A DNA stretch of 50,629 bases from ZC4RG35 sp036375695 (GCA_036375695.1 DASVBU010000003.1:1-50629); one strand, 5' to 3'. Positions 36,367 to 44,522 are shown, counted from the stretch's first letter. Notes: generated by a model not told the origin, from the letters alone. A program made the numbers and translations.

Positions 36367-36851
36367 TTCTCCAGCTCCGGCTGGTCGGGGACGGTGGCCA
36401 GCCAGTCCTGCAACCGGTCCATGTCGTGCATCATCTCGCCCATGTTCTGCTCCGAGTACTCGTACTCGGGGCTCCAGAAGAGGGCGTCGAAGGGGCACAC
36501 CTCGACGCAGATGCCGCAGTACATGCAGAGGGCGTAGTCGATGTCGAAGCGGTCGAGCTTGTTGCGCACCTTGATGCGGCCGCCCGGCTTGTCGGGCGGG
36601 ATCTCCTCCTTGTGGCCCTCGATGTAGATGCACCAGTCGGGGCAGTTGCGGGCGCAGAGCATGCAGACCGTGCACGCCTCCTGGTCGAGGGCGATGACCC
36701 CGCGAGCCCGGGCCACCGGCGTCTCCTTGACCTTCGGATAGTTGACGGTCGCCAGGTACTTCTTGGGGCGGAAGATGGTCCGCACCATCGTGTAGAGCAG
36801 GACCCACATGCCCTTGAAGAGGCCGACGCCGGGGATCGTCCTGCTGCTCAC
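36363..36851 (-). CDS. nuoI: NADH-quinone oxidoreductase subunit I (two 4Fe-4S clusters)
   Basis: NuoI carries clusters N6a and N6b in the peripheral arm. In its 162 residues the two motifs are CTVCMLCARNCPDWC and CMYCGICVEVCPFDAL. The N-terminal amphipathic part GLFKGMWVLLYTMVRTIF and RGVIALDQEACT are typical. Start GTG at 36851, overlapping the nuoH stop as GTGA; an apparent longer frame to 37445 is a shadow of nuoH. The C-terminal tail (QNMGEMMHDMDRLQDWL) is family-like. Confidence 0.95.
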   Translation of the reverse strand: MSSRTIPGVGLFKGMWVLLYTMVRTIFRPKKYLATVNYPKVKETPVARARGVIALDQEACTVCMLCARNCPDWCIYIEGHKEEIPPDKPGGRIKVRNKLDRFDIDYALCMYCGICVEVCPFDALFWSPEYEYSEQNMGEMMHDMDRLQDWLATVPDQPELEK

Positions 36852-37852
36852 AACACCACCTTGAAGATTCCCGTGAGGATCACGTTGGCCAGCGAGATCG
36901 GGATCAGCCACTTCCAGGCCAGCGCCTGGAGCTGGTCCTGGCGAACCCTGGGGAAGGTCCAGCGGAACCAGATCATGGCGAAGACGAGGAGAAGGCTCTT
37001 GCCGATCAGGATCACCGGGCCGGCGAACTCGAGCACGTTCTCGGGGATGCCCGGGAGGTACCAGCCACCGAGGAACAGCGTCACCGCGATGGCGGACATC
37101 GAGAACATGTTGGCGAACTCGGCGAGGAAGAAGAACAGGAAGCGGAAGCCCGAGTACTCGGTGATGTAACCCATGACCAGCTCCGACTCGGCGATCGGGA
37201 GGTCGAACGGGATCCGCGACAGCTCGGCCAGCGCCGCGATGAGGAAGATGACGAAGCCGACGATCTGGAAGATCACGAACGGGTAGCCGGCGTCGATCTG
37301 TGCCTCGACGATGCCCGTCATGCTCATCGTCCCGGCCATGATCACCACGGCCACGGCGGAGAACACGAGGGGCAGCTCGTAGGCGATGAGCTGGCCGGCG
37401 GCGCGGAGGCCACCGATCAGGGAGTACTTGTTCGCCGACGCCCACCCGGCCATGAGGACACCGACGGTGGTCAGGGCGGAGATGGCCAGGGCGTAGAAGA
37501 TCCCGACCTCGAGGTCACGGAAGATGATCCCGGGACCCCACGGGATCACCACGAAGAGGGCGACCGTGCCCATCATGACGACGATCGGTGCCAGCTTGAA
37601 CACAGGCCGATCGGCGTCCCTCGGGATCAGGTCCTCCTTCTGGAAGAACTTGACGCCGTCGGCGATCAGCTGCGCCCAGCCCCAGCGGCCGCCGGCGAAG
37701 TAGGGACCGACGCGGGCCTGCATCTTCGCCGAGAGCTTCATCTCGGCGAAGCCGATCACCATGCCGATGAGCGGGATGATCAGCGCCACCACCAGCAGCT
37801 TCAGGACCAGGGCGATCCAGAAATTGCTCATGAGATCGGTCAGGAGTTCCAC
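36848..37852 (-). CDS. nuoH: NADH-quinone oxidoreductase subunit H
   Basis: NuoH forms the quinone chamber at the junction of the two arms. The 334 residues have about eight helices with AEMKLSAKMQARVGPYFAGG (loop 1), WGWAQLIADGVKFFQKED and LAELSRIPFDLPIAESELV followed by TEYSGFRF, the quinone-site Glu loop. The GTG at 37852 has AAGGAGG 7 bases upstream, which settles the start. In most operons nuoEFG separate nuoD and nuoH; here only 109 bases containing a repeat element do. Confidence 0.96.
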   Translation of the reverse strand: MELLTDLMSNFWIALVLKLLVVALIIPLIGMVIGFAEMKLSAKMQARVGPYFAGGRWGWAQLIADGVKFFQKEDLIPRDADRPVFKLAPIVVMMGTVALFVVIPWGPGIIFRDLEVGIFYALAISALTTVGVLMAGWASANKYSLIGGLRAAGQLIAYELPLVFSAVAVVIMAGTMSMTGIVEAQIDAGYPFVIFQIVGFVIFLIAALAELSRIPFDLPIAESELVMGYITEYSGFRFLFFFLAEFANMFSMSAIAVTLFLGGWYLPGIPENVLEFAGPVILIGKSLLLVFAMIWFRWTFPRVRQDQLQALAWKWLIPISLANVILTGIFKVVL

Positions 37853-37880
37853 TTCGTGTCCTCCTTGACCGATCCGAATT

Positions 37881-37961
37881 CGGTACCTGGTACTTGGTAC
37901 TTGGAGATTCCCAGTACCGAGTACTCAGTACTCAGTACAACGAGCGAGTTCGGCGAGCGAG
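37881..37961. repeat. Heptad-based intergenic element, copy 2 (between nuoD and nuoH)
   Basis: The plus strand reads GGTACC then TGGTACT/TGGTACT units (37882-37904). After a short spacer come CCAGTAC, CGAGTAC, TCAGTAC and TCAGTAC (37911-37938), then AACGAGCGAG...GGCGAGCGAG (37939-37961). The element begins right after the nuoD stop codon and ends before the nuoH ribosome site. It occupies the place where nuoE, nuoF and nuoG lie in fourteen-gene operons. Confidence 0.8.
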
Positions 37962-39152
37962 TCACCTGTCCACGTCTCCCAGCACGAAGTCGAGCGAGCC
38001 CATGATGGCGATGATGTCCGGGATCATCGCCCCCTCCAGCACCCAAGGCAGGATGGAGAGGTTCGAGAAGCTGGCGGAGCGGATCTTCACCCGGTACGGG
38101 CCGTTGCCTCCGTCGGTGACGAGGTAGTAGCCCATCTCGCCCTTGGGGTTCTCGGCCCGGACGTAGGTCTCGCCCTTGGGGACCTTGATCACCTTGGGAA
38201 CCTTCGCCTGGATGGGCCCCGTGGGGACGTTGTCGATGGCCTGCTGGATCATCTTCGCCGACTCCCGGATCTCCTGGAGACGGCACCACCAGCGGTCGTA
38301 GCAGTCGCCATTGGTGCCCGTGACCACGTTCCAGTCCAGGTCGTCATAGGGCAGGTAGTCCTCCACCTTGCGCAGGTCGAAGTCGACCCCGGAGGCGCGG
38401 AGATTGGGGCCCGAGACGCCATATGAGGCGGCCACGTCCGGCGGCAGGACGCCCACGCCCTTGGTCCGGACGTGGATGATCTCGTTCCCCGCCACCAGAT
38501 CGTCGAGCTCCTCACACACCTCGAGGACCCGGCTCATCGCCGCCCGGGTGTCCCGGTAGAAGCCGGCCGGCAGGTCCTGGACCAGCTTCCGGGTCTGAGA
38601 CCCCGAGCCATAGGCCGGCTTGACGCCGCCGATCCTGTTGAAGTTGGGGTGGAATCTGCCACCGGTGACACCCTCGAGGAGATCGAGCACACGCTCCCGT
38701 TCGCGGAGGGCGAAGAACAGCGGCGAGGCGGCGCCCAGCTCGAGGGGGTAGGACGCCATGAATACGAGGTGGGAGCAGATCCTCGCCATCTCGGTGAGGA
38801 TGAGCCGGATGTACTGGGCGCGGGGTGGCACCTCCAGCTCCATGATCTTCTCGCAGGCCACGATGAAGGGGATCTCGTTGGCGTAGCCCGACACCCAGTC
38901 GATCCGGTTCACGATCGTGGTGATCTGCGGGTAGGTGCGGACCTCGGCGAGCTTCTCGTAGCCGCGGTGCATGTACCCGATCACCGGCTGGACGTCGAAG
39001 GCCCTCTCACCGTCGACCCGGGCGACGAGACGGAGCACCCCGTGGGTGGACGGGTGCTGGGGACCGATGTTGAGGATCATGTCCTCGGTCTGGAGCTCGA
39101 CCGAGACCGATACCTCGCTGAGGTGCCTGATGGTGTCGGCGTCCATCGACAT
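37962..39152 (-). CDS. nuoD: NADH-quinone oxidoreductase subunit D
   Basis: NuoD is the 49-kDa subunit that forms the quinone site with NuoB. The 396 residues carry LNIGPQHPSTHGVLRL, PVIGYMHRGYEKLAE, DWVSGYANEIPF and GGVKPAYGSGSQT-like loops, and end with LDFVLGDVDR. The start ATG at 39152 shares one base with the nuoC stop. The quinone-binding Tyr/His region (HPSTHGV; Y in the SGYAN block) is kept. Confidence 0.96.
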   Translation of the reverse strand: MSMDADTIRHLSEVSVSVELQTEDMILNIGPQHPSTHGVLRLVARVDGERAFDVQPVIGYMHRGYEKLAEVRTYPQITTIVNRIDWVSGYANEIPFIVACEKIMELEVPPRAQYIRLILTEMARICSHLVFMASYPLELGAASPLFFALRERERVLDLLEGVTGGRFHPNFNRIGGVKPAYGSGSQTRKLVQDLPAGFYRDTRAAMSRVLEVCEELDDLVAGNEIIHVRTKGVGVLPPDVAASYGVSGPNLRASGVDFDLRKVEDYLPYDDLDWNVVTGTNGDCYDRWWCRLQEIRESAKMIQQAIDNVPTGPIQAKVPKVIKVPKGETYVRAENPKGEMGYYLVTDGGNGPYRVKIRSASFSNLSILPWVLEGAMIPDIIAIMGSLDFVLGDVDR

Positions 39153-39787
39153 CAGGCCTCCGGGTTCTCCGTGCTCGGCTCGTCGGAACCGCCGCCCGAC
39201 TGGGCCTCGCCGGGCATGGCCTCGACGTCCACGTCGCCCGGCCAGGGCTTCACCTCACGGCTGAGCAGCGGGAAGCTCTTGCGCAGCGGGTGCCCCATGA
39301 ATCCGTCGGGCAGGTACAGATGCACGAGGTTGGGGTGGCCTTCGAAGACGATCCCGAACATCTCGTGGGCCTCGCGCTCATGCCAGTTGGCTCCCGGGAA
39401 CACCTCGACGATGCTCTGGATCCTCGGGGAGTCCAAGGGGAGATCGGTGGAGAAGGTGACCCTCTTCCCCTCGCTGAGATCGCCGAGCGTCGAGATGACC
39501 TCGATCCGCTCCTCCACGGGCTCGCTCAGCGGGTATCCCACCGAGACCTCGTTGGCCCACTCGATGGCCGAAAGGAAGGAGAAGAAGCCCAGACCCAGGT
39601 CGTCGCGGGCGATCCGGTGGGTCTCGACCCATCGGTCGGCGGGCACCTTGACCTTGACGGTGCCGACCGTGATCTCGGCCACGCCGCCAACCGCCGCGGC
39701 GACGCCGTCGGCGAACTCCTGGAGCGGGTGGACCGTCGTCTCGGTCCCGGTCGCTTCGTTGGTCAAGTCAGACTGGTTGGAGGTCAC
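39152..39787 (-). CDS. nuoC: NADH-quinone oxidoreductase subunit C
   Basis: NuoC is a peripheral arm subunit of 211 residues. The signature is WHEREAHEMFGIVFEGHPNLVHLYLPDGFMGHPLRKSFPL. The first ~35 residues and the Ser/Pro/Gly-rich C-terminus are variable. The GTG at 39787 gives a 20-base overlap with nuoB; the overlap and a GGAG-like site support it, but a later start within the first ten codons is possible. Confidence 0.94.
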   Translation of the reverse strand: MTSNQSDLTNEATGTETTVHPLQEFADGVAAAVGGVAEITVGTVKVKVPADRWVETHRIARDDLGLGFFSFLSAIEWANEVSVGYPLSEPVEERIEVISTLGDLSEGKRVTFSTDLPLDSPRIQSIVEVFPGANWHEREAHEMFGIVFEGHPNLVHLYLPDGFMGHPLRKSFPLLSREVKPWPGDVDVEAMPGEAQSGGGSDEPSTENPEA

Positions 39788-40259
39788 GTCTGTTCCACTT
39801 CTCCCGGACGTCCTCGCCCTGGATGACCTTCTGCAACAGCACGATGCCCTCCATCAGGGCCTCCGGGCGTGGTGGGCACCCGGGCACATAGACGTCCACG
39901 GGGATGATCTGGTCGACGCCCTTGGTCACCGAGTAGGAGTCCCAGTACGGACCGCCGCAGTTGGCGCAGGATCCCATCGAGATCACGTACTTGGGCTCGG
40001 GCATCTGGTCGTAGAGACGCCGGATCGAGGGCGCCATCTTGTCGGTGACGGTTCCTGCCACGACCATCAGGTCGGACTGACGCGGCGACGCCGGCAGCGG
40101 GATGATCCCGAAGCGCATGAAGTCGTAGCGCGGGCTGGACGCCGCCATCAGCTCGATGGCGCAGCAGGCGAGACCGAACTGGAAGAGCCAAAGCGAGTAC
40201 TTCCGGGACCAGTTGAGAAGCCAGGACACTGGCTTCGGGGCCCCGAACTTCTGGATCAC
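39768..40259 (-). CDS. nuoB: NADH-quinone oxidoreductase subunit B (cluster N2)
   Basis: NuoB binds the terminal 4Fe-4S cluster N2. Its 163 residues contain the tandem-Cys motif FGLACCAIELM, GSCANCGGPYWDSYSV and VPGCPPRPEAL. The first, second and fourth ligand groups are as expected; ANCGG carries an additional Cys where many bacterial NuoB have ANSGG or ASSGG. The GTG at 40259 overlaps the nuoA stop as GTGA. Confidence 0.95.
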   Translation of the reverse strand: MIQKFGAPKPVSWLLNWSRKYSLWLFQFGLACCAIELMAASSPRYDFMRFGIIPLPASPRQSDLMVVAGTVTDKMAPSIRRLYDQMPEPKYVISMGSCANCGGPYWDSYSVTKGVDQIIPVDVYVPGCPPRPEALMEGIVLLQKVIQGEDVREKWNRRDLQPV

Positions 40260-40621
40260 TCCCACTGGAGGACTCCCTTCTTGGCCGCGTAGACCAGGCC
40301 CTCGATCAGCGTGAGCGTGAACAGGATGATGGCGATCAGGCCGAACATGCCCAGCTGCTCGGCGGCGATGGCCCACGGGAACACGAAAACGGCCTCGACG
40401 TCGAAGATCAGGAAGAGGAGGGCGAAGATGAAGTACCGGACATAGGTCTGACTCCACCCCGACCCGACCGGGTCGACACCGCACTCATAGATCTCTTCCT
40501 TGGTCGGCTTCGGCTTCGTCGGCCGGAGGACCGTGGCGACACCGAGCATGATCAGCACCAGGACGGCACCGAGCACGACGAACGCGCCAACCGTCAGATA
40601 GCTCTCGAAGTAGGTGCTCAT
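40256..40621 (-). CDS. nuoA: NADH-quinone oxidoreductase subunit A
   Basis: NuoA is a three-helix membrane subunit of 121 residues. KEEIYECGVDPVGSG and VRYFIFALLFLIFDVEAVFVFPWA are the family signatures, with the conserved Asp/Glu pair in FDVEA. The ATG at 40621 (MSTYFESYLTVGAF) is the first gene of the eleven-gene operon nuoABCD-HIJKLMN, transcribed leftwards to 30265. Confidence 0.95.
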   Translation of the reverse strand: MSTYFESYLTVGAFVVLGAVLVLIMLGVATVLRPTKPKPTKEEIYECGVDPVGSGWSQTYVRYFIFALLFLIFDVEAVFVFPWAIAAEQLGMFGLIAIILFTLTLIEGLVYAAKKGVLQWE

Positions 40622-40655
40622 GCCTCTATCTGTGGCCCTGTAGGTGGACGCGGCG

Positions 40656-40684
40656 AGTATAAGCGGCCCTTCTCCGGGGCCGAA
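40656..40684 (-). promoter_or_regulatory. Candidate promoter of the nuoA-N operon
   Basis: In the 87-base gap between nuoA and the divergent phosphodiesterase gene, the minus strand has TATACT (40661 to 40656), a good -10 hexamer. A weaker TTCGGC (40684 to 40679) lies 17 bases upstream as a possible -35. The -10 lies 35 bases from the nuoA start. This rests on hexamer similarity only. Confidence 0.4.
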
Positions 40685-40708
40685 GTCGAGGTCATCTAGC
40701 CTGCCGTC

Positions 40709-41785
40709 GTGCCCGTCGCGCCATCTCACCAGGGCCTCGGCCTGGTCAATCTCGCCGCCGAGCTCGAGCTCCGACTCACCGGGTCGGCCCCGTCACCGGG
40801 TCTCGCCGACCCCGATCTGGTGCCCGAGGCCGGCACCTACGTCCTGGTCCTCTTCGACGGTCTCGGGGTGGCGCAGCTGGGCCACCCCGCGGCGGCGAGG
40901 CTCGCCGACGACATGAGAGGGGTCCTGGAAGCGCCCTTCCCGACCACGACCAGCGTCTCGATGGCCACGCTGGCCACGGGCCTGCCACCGTCCCGACACG
41001 GGCTCGTCGGGCACCTCGTCTGGCTCCAGGAGCACCAACGGGTGGTCAACACCCTGAAATGGGTGGATCTCACCGGTGCGCTGGTGGAGCACCACTACGC
41101 CGGCGTCCTCCCCCGGCCCAACATGTGGGAACGGCTCCGGGACTCGGGCACGGAGCCGATAACGGTGCAGTTCGGAGGCTTCGACGGGACTCCCTTCTCC
41201 CGCCTGCTCTATCGGGGCGCCCGATTCGAGAGGGCGTGGGACCTGGCCGACATGGCCGAGGCCACCGTGACCCTGGCCTCTCAGCCCGGCCGTCTCATCT
41301 TCACCTACTACCCGTCGGTGGACGTCGCCGGTCACGTCAGCGGGCTGGATTCGTCGGAGTTCGAGACCGCCGTCACTGAGGCCGCCTCGTTGTGGGACCG
41401 CATCGCCTCGGCCCTGCCGCCCGGCGTCACCCTCCTCGGGACCGCCGATCACGGTCTCGCCGCCTTCCCGCCCGACCGCAAGCTCCTGGTCGACCGGGAC
41501 GACTTTCCCGACCTGCGCTTCGCCGGTGACTCCAGGGGTGTCCAGTTGTGGGGCGACCCGACCCAGATGGAGAAGCTCGCGGGCGAGAGCGGGGGCCTTC
41601 TCGCCGACCCGGTGAAGCTGATCGGCCCGGATCCGACACCGGAGGCCAGGTCCCGGCTCGGTGACAGGATCCTCCTCCCGCCGGACGACCTGGCGGTCAT
41701 CCCCAGTGGCTTCGACAAGCGGCTGGTCTGCTATCACGGCGGGCTGAGCCGCGCCGAGGTCGAGATCCCTCTGCTCGTGGGCTAG
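40709..41785 (+). CDS. Type I phosphodiesterase / nucleotide pyrophosphatase family protein
   Basis: This 358-residue alkaline phosphatase superfamily protein has the first metal site in VLVLFDGLG (Asp50), the nucleophile Thr in FPTTTSVSMATLATG (about residue 80), and later metal residues in YYPSVDVAGHVSG and LLGTADHGLAAF (Asp and His). This is the pattern of the NPP/AP-like family that cleaves phosphodiesters or sugar-nucleotide pyrophosphates. There is no signal peptide, so it is probably cytoplasmic. Start GTG at 40709. Its stop TAG overlaps the stop of the convergent DUF402 gene by 4 bases. Confidence 0.88.
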   Translation: MPVAPSHQGLGLVNLAAELELRLTGSAPSPGLADPDLVPEAGTYVLVLFDGLGVAQLGHPAAARLADDMRGVLEAPFPTTTSVSMATLATGLPPSRHGLVGHLVWLQEHQRVVNTLKWVDLTGALVEHHYAGVLPRPNMWERLRDSGTEPITVQFGGFDGTPFSRLLYRGARFERAWDLADMAEATVTLASQPGRLIFTYYPSVDVAGHVSGLDSSEFETAVTEAASLWDRIASALPPGVTLLGTADHGLAAFPPDRKLLVDRDDFPDLRFAGDSRGVQLWGDPTQMEKLAGESGGLLADPVKLIGPDPTPEARSRLGDRILLPPDDLAVIPSGFDKRLVCYHGGLSRAEVEIPLLVG

Positions 41786-42300
41786 ATGGCCCGGCCCCGC
41801 CTGAGCCACTCCGCCGCCACCTCGAAAAAGGGCTCGGCGCGCTGCTCCAGGGCGCTGACCACGAAGCGGGTCTCGGCGAGGGCGCGAGCGATCATGTCGT
41901 GGGTGTACGAGTAGACCACCTGGTTCTCCTCGAACTCGTCCTCGTCCTCGACGTCGATGGCTCCGCTCCGGTCGACGGTCACGTCGAGGTCGAGGTCGAT
42001 CATCTCGTACCGGTTCGCACCAACCCAACGGGGCGGGGTGGTGATGTCGACGAAGTGGGAGAACCTGGTCTCGACACCGTTGTAGTGGAGGTGCCACCAC
42101 CCGTCATGCGGGGCGCAGAAGACGGCATCGACGCCGGTCGGCGGGTGTTCGACGGGCCCTTTCCAACGTCTCGAGCCGGCAGGCACCCAGGCCCAGGATC
42201 CATGCTCGTCCTCGCCCAGCCACAACGCCTCGAACCCCCAGTGGGTGTGGTCGGGATTCTTGAGGAACTGGACGGTGATTGGGCGATTGTCGGATGCCAT
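41782..42300 (-). CDS. DUF402 domain protein
   Basis: This 172-residue protein has the DUF402/FomD-like core: WWHLHYNGVETRFSHFVDITTPPRW, then YEMIDLDLDVTVDRSGAIDVEDEDEFEENQ, with the acidic Asp/Glu residues that bind metal in characterised relatives. Some relatives hydrolyse nucleoside diphosphates or CMP-activated compounds; the substrate here is unknown. Start ATG at 42300. It ends tail-to-tail with the phosphodiesterase gene, with the stop codons overlapping. Confidence 0.82.
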   Translation of the reverse strand: MASDNRPITVQFLKNPDHTHWGFEALWLGEDEHGSWAWVPAGSRRWKGPVEHPPTGVDAVFCAPHDGWWHLHYNGVETRFSHFVDITTPPRWVGANRYEMIDLDLDVTVDRSGAIDVEDEDEFEENQVVYSYTHDMIARALAETRFVVSALEQRAEPFFEVAAEWLRRGRAI

Positions 42301-42389
42301 CCGGAACGATGCTACGTGCCGGGAAGATGCCGTTCCGACATGGTGTCGGGTCGGGGCAGCGCGCAGTCGGCATATCCTCGAAAACCGAG

Positions 42390-43073
42390 ATGGACGCTCC
42401 TATCGCTTTCTTCGCCGCGATCGCAGCGAGCATCTTCTCCATCGACCTCTGGCGGAACTACGCCCGCCGGCCCCGCCCGCACGTGGTGGCCTATGCCATC
42501 GGCATCACCATGTTCGCCCTGGCCACATGGGCGCTCTTCGCCGCCCTGGTCTGGGGTTGGAACCCGTTCTACTACCGGGTCTTCTATCTGTTCGGCGCGG
42601 TGCTCAACATCCCGTACCTCGCCCTCGGGTCGATGTTCCTGGTGGGTGGGAAGAGGGCGGGCCACATCATGACCATCCTCCTCGGGGCGTTCTCGGCGAT
42701 CTCCATCACCCTGGTGGCGACGGCCCCGTTCCTGGAAGACGCCACGTTCGGCCATGGGGAGGTTCCAGAAAAGGTCTTCGCTAGTGGCTTCGGGCCCCGG
42801 ATGTTCGCCGCCGTCGGGGGTGGTTTGGGGGCGACGATCCTCATCGTGCTGGCGGTCGTGAGCATCGTCCGATTCCGCAAGACCGCCCCACGTGTGGTGT
42901 GGGGCAGTTTCCTCATCCTGCTCGGCACACTGGCCGCCTCCACGGGAGGGACCAGCCTGGCGTTCGGCGAGGCCGCCTGGTTCTCCATCTCCCTCTTCCT
43001 GGCGGCGACGTTGATCTTCGCCGGGTACAAGGTCGCGTCCGGCGCCCGTAGGGCCGAGCCACAGACCCCGTAG
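42390..43073 (+). CDS. Uncharacterised seven-helix membrane protein
   Basis: This 227-residue protein has about seven hydrophobic segments: PIAFFAAIAASIFSI, VVAYAIGITMFALATWALFAA, VFYLFGAVLNIPYLALGSMFLV, IMTILLGAFSAISITLVA, MFAAVGGGLGATILIVLAVVSI, GSFLILLGTLAAS and FSISLFLAATLIFAGY. I recognise no family with certainty. I use the ATG at 42390 (MDAPIAFF), because the frame upstream to 42279 lacks membrane character. No ribosome site stands out. Its C-terminus is charged and short. It is followed by repeat copy D. Confidence 0.75.
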   Translation: MDAPIAFFAAIAASIFSIDLWRNYARRPRPHVVAYAIGITMFALATWALFAALVWGWNPFYYRVFYLFGAVLNIPYLALGSMFLVGGKRAGHIMTILLGAFSAISITLVATAPFLEDATFGHGEVPEKVFASGFGPRMFAAVGGGLGATILIVLAVVSIVRFRKTAPRVVWGSFLILLGTLAASTGGTSLAFGEAAWFSISLFLAATLIFAGYKVASGARRAEPQTP

Positions 43074-43150
43074 CGCGCGCAAGACTTTCGGACTGGTTCG
43101 GCATCTTCTCGTTCGAGACTGTGACCTTGCACCTTCGGCGCGCCCCCTCC

Positions 43151-43200
43151 CCGCCTTCGGCGGTACTCCCCCGTTCCGCTGCCGCTCCACGGGGGAGAAG
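43151..43200. repeat. GC-rich hairpin repeat, family 1, copy D
   Basis: CCGCC-TTC-GGCGG (43151-43163) is followed by TACTCCCCCGTTCCGC ... CACGGGGGAGAAG (43164-43200). The core is identical to copy C, and the whole resembles copy A, including the final AGAAGTCCG (43195-43203). It sits between the converging membrane protein gene and moaA, so it could double as a bidirectional terminator. Confidence 0.75.
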
Positions 43201-43208
43201 TCCGTGGC

Positions 43209-44210
43209 TCAGCCGCCGATGTAGGACATCTCCACCGGGATGCGACGGCGACGGGTGTTGGCCGAGCGGATCTCCGAGTAGCGGTCGGCGCGGTTGGACC
43301 ACACCCGGTCGATGATCGACCCGACGTCATCCCCCGACCGCAGCGCCTGTCTCAGGTCGGTCCCGTGATCGGCGAAGAGACAGGTGTAGAGCATCCCCTC
43401 CGCCGAGATCCGGGCGCGGGTGCAGGTGCCGCAGAACGGCTGCGTCACCGACGCGATGACGCCGAACTCCCCCTCGCCGTCGACGTACCGGTACCGGGTC
43501 GCCACCTCGCCGGGGTAATTGGGCGGGACCTCCTCGACGGCGAGCTCGCCTTGGATCATCTCGAGGATCTCCGAGGCCGGCACGACGTCGTTCATTCGCC
43601 AGCCGTTGGTGTTCCCCACGTCCATGTACTCGATGAAGCGGACGATGTGGCCGGTCCCCCTGAAGTGACGGGCCAGGTCGACCACGGCGTGCTCGTTGAC
43701 CCCCCGCTTGACGACGCAGTTCACCTTCACCGGGCCGAGCCCCGCCTCGGCCGCGGCGTCGATCGCCTCCAGCACCGCGGACACCGGGAAGCCGACGTCG
43801 TTCATCGCCATGAACGTGGGGTTGTCCAGTGCGTCGAGGCTCACCGTGACCCTTCGCAGGCCTGCCGCGGCCAGCGACTCGGCCTTGCGGGCCAGGAGGG
43901 ACCCGTTGGTGGTCAGGGTCAGGTCCTCGACGCCGGGGACGGCGGCGATCATCCCCACCAGCTTCTCGATGCCCTTCCGGAGGAGCGGCTCGCCGCCGGT
44001 GACCCGGACCTTGGTCACACCCCTCTCTGTGAATCGGGACACCAACGTGGCGATCTCCTCGAACGTGAGCAGGTCCTCGCGGGCGAGAAAGCGGTGGCCC
44101 GGCCCGAAGACCTCCTTGGGCATGCAGTAAGTGCAGCGGAAATTGCAGCGGTCGGTGACCGAGATCCGGAGGTCCCGCAGCGGGCGACCGAGGCGGTCCT
44201 GCACCGTCAT
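43209..44210 (-). CDS. moaA: GTP 3',8-cyclase (molybdenum cofactor biosynthesis)
   Basis: MoaA is a radical SAM enzyme that turns GTP into 3',8-cH2GTP, the first step of molybdenum cofactor synthesis. The 333 residues have the radical SAM motif CNFRCTYC (Cys22, Cys26, Cys29), TGGEPLLRKG, the second cluster motif CGTCTRARISAEGMLYTCLF, and the C-terminal Gly-Gly tail (SYIGG) needed for activity. Start ATG at 44210. No other moa genes are in the window. Confidence 0.96.
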   Translation of the reverse strand: MTVQDRLGRPLRDLRISVTDRCNFRCTYCMPKEVFGPGHRFLAREDLLTFEEIATLVSRFTERGVTKVRVTGGEPLLRKGIEKLVGMIAAVPGVEDLTLTTNGSLLARKAESLAAAGLRRVTVSLDALDNPTFMAMNDVGFPVSAVLEAIDAAAEAGLGPVKVNCVVKRGVNEHAVVDLARHFRGTGHIVRFIEYMDVGNTNGWRMNDVVPASEILEMIQGELAVEEVPPNYPGEVATRYRYVDGEGEFGVIASVTQPFCGTCTRARISAEGMLYTCLFADHGTDLRQALRSGDDVGSIIDRVWSNRADRYSEIRSANTRRRRIPVEMSYIGG

Positions 44211-44278
44211 CCACCCCGACGATAAGCCGTCGCGTCCGTTGACGACGGGTGACTAGTCCCATGGGGCGTAGGGCCAAT

Positions 44279-44306
44279 GACACCCAAGGATCGCAGGCCG
44301 GGTGTC
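44279..44306. other. Hairpin in the leader of the small zinc-ribbon gene
   Basis: GACACCC (44279-44285) and GGGTGTC (44300-44306) form a perfect 7-bp stem with a 14-base loop, about 40 bases before the start of the zinc-ribbon gene. There is no T run, so it is not an intrinsic terminator. It could be a leader structure or chance. Confidence 0.35.
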
Positions 44307-44345
44307 GATGCCACGCTCGTAAATCGATTCACAAGGAGATTCGCG

Positions 44346-44522
44346 ATGTTCAGTCGTCTGGGCCGCAACCGCCCCTGCGAGCACCCGGAGGTGGTCACCA
44401 CCCGCAACTACGGCCTCGTCCGGGTCGTCTGTCGCCGGTGCGGCATGGTGCACATCGAGGCGGTGCTGGGCGGCACCAGGGAGCCCGAAGACCGGGATCA
44501 GGTGACGGCCAGGTCGGCCTGA
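44346..44522 (+). CDS. Small zinc-ribbon-like protein
   Basis: This 58-residue protein, MFSRLGRNRPCEHPEVV..., has Cys11 and His13 followed by VVCRRCGMVHIEA, so a C-x-H plus CxxC zinc-ribbon is likely. The ATG at 44346 has a clear AAGGAG 7 bases upstream, which makes expression credible and rejects the longer frame from 44277. The role is unknown. Its 3' end overlaps the convergent bactofilin-like gene by 25 bases. Confidence 0.75.
   Translation: MFSRLGRNRPCEHPEVVTTRNYGLVRVVCRRCGMVHIEAVLGGTREPEDRDQVTARSA

Noticed and set aside
37853..37961. Remnant of nuoE, nuoF or nuoG between nuoD and nuoH
   Set aside because: The gap is fully explained by the heptad element and the nuoH ribosome site; no fragment of a NuoEFG motif can be read in any frame.
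44211..44345. A molybdenum cofactor riboswitch upstream of moaA
   Set aside because: The 135-base gap has no recognisable Moco aptamer pattern, and its clearest hairpin lies in the leader of the opposite-strand zinc-ribbon gene.
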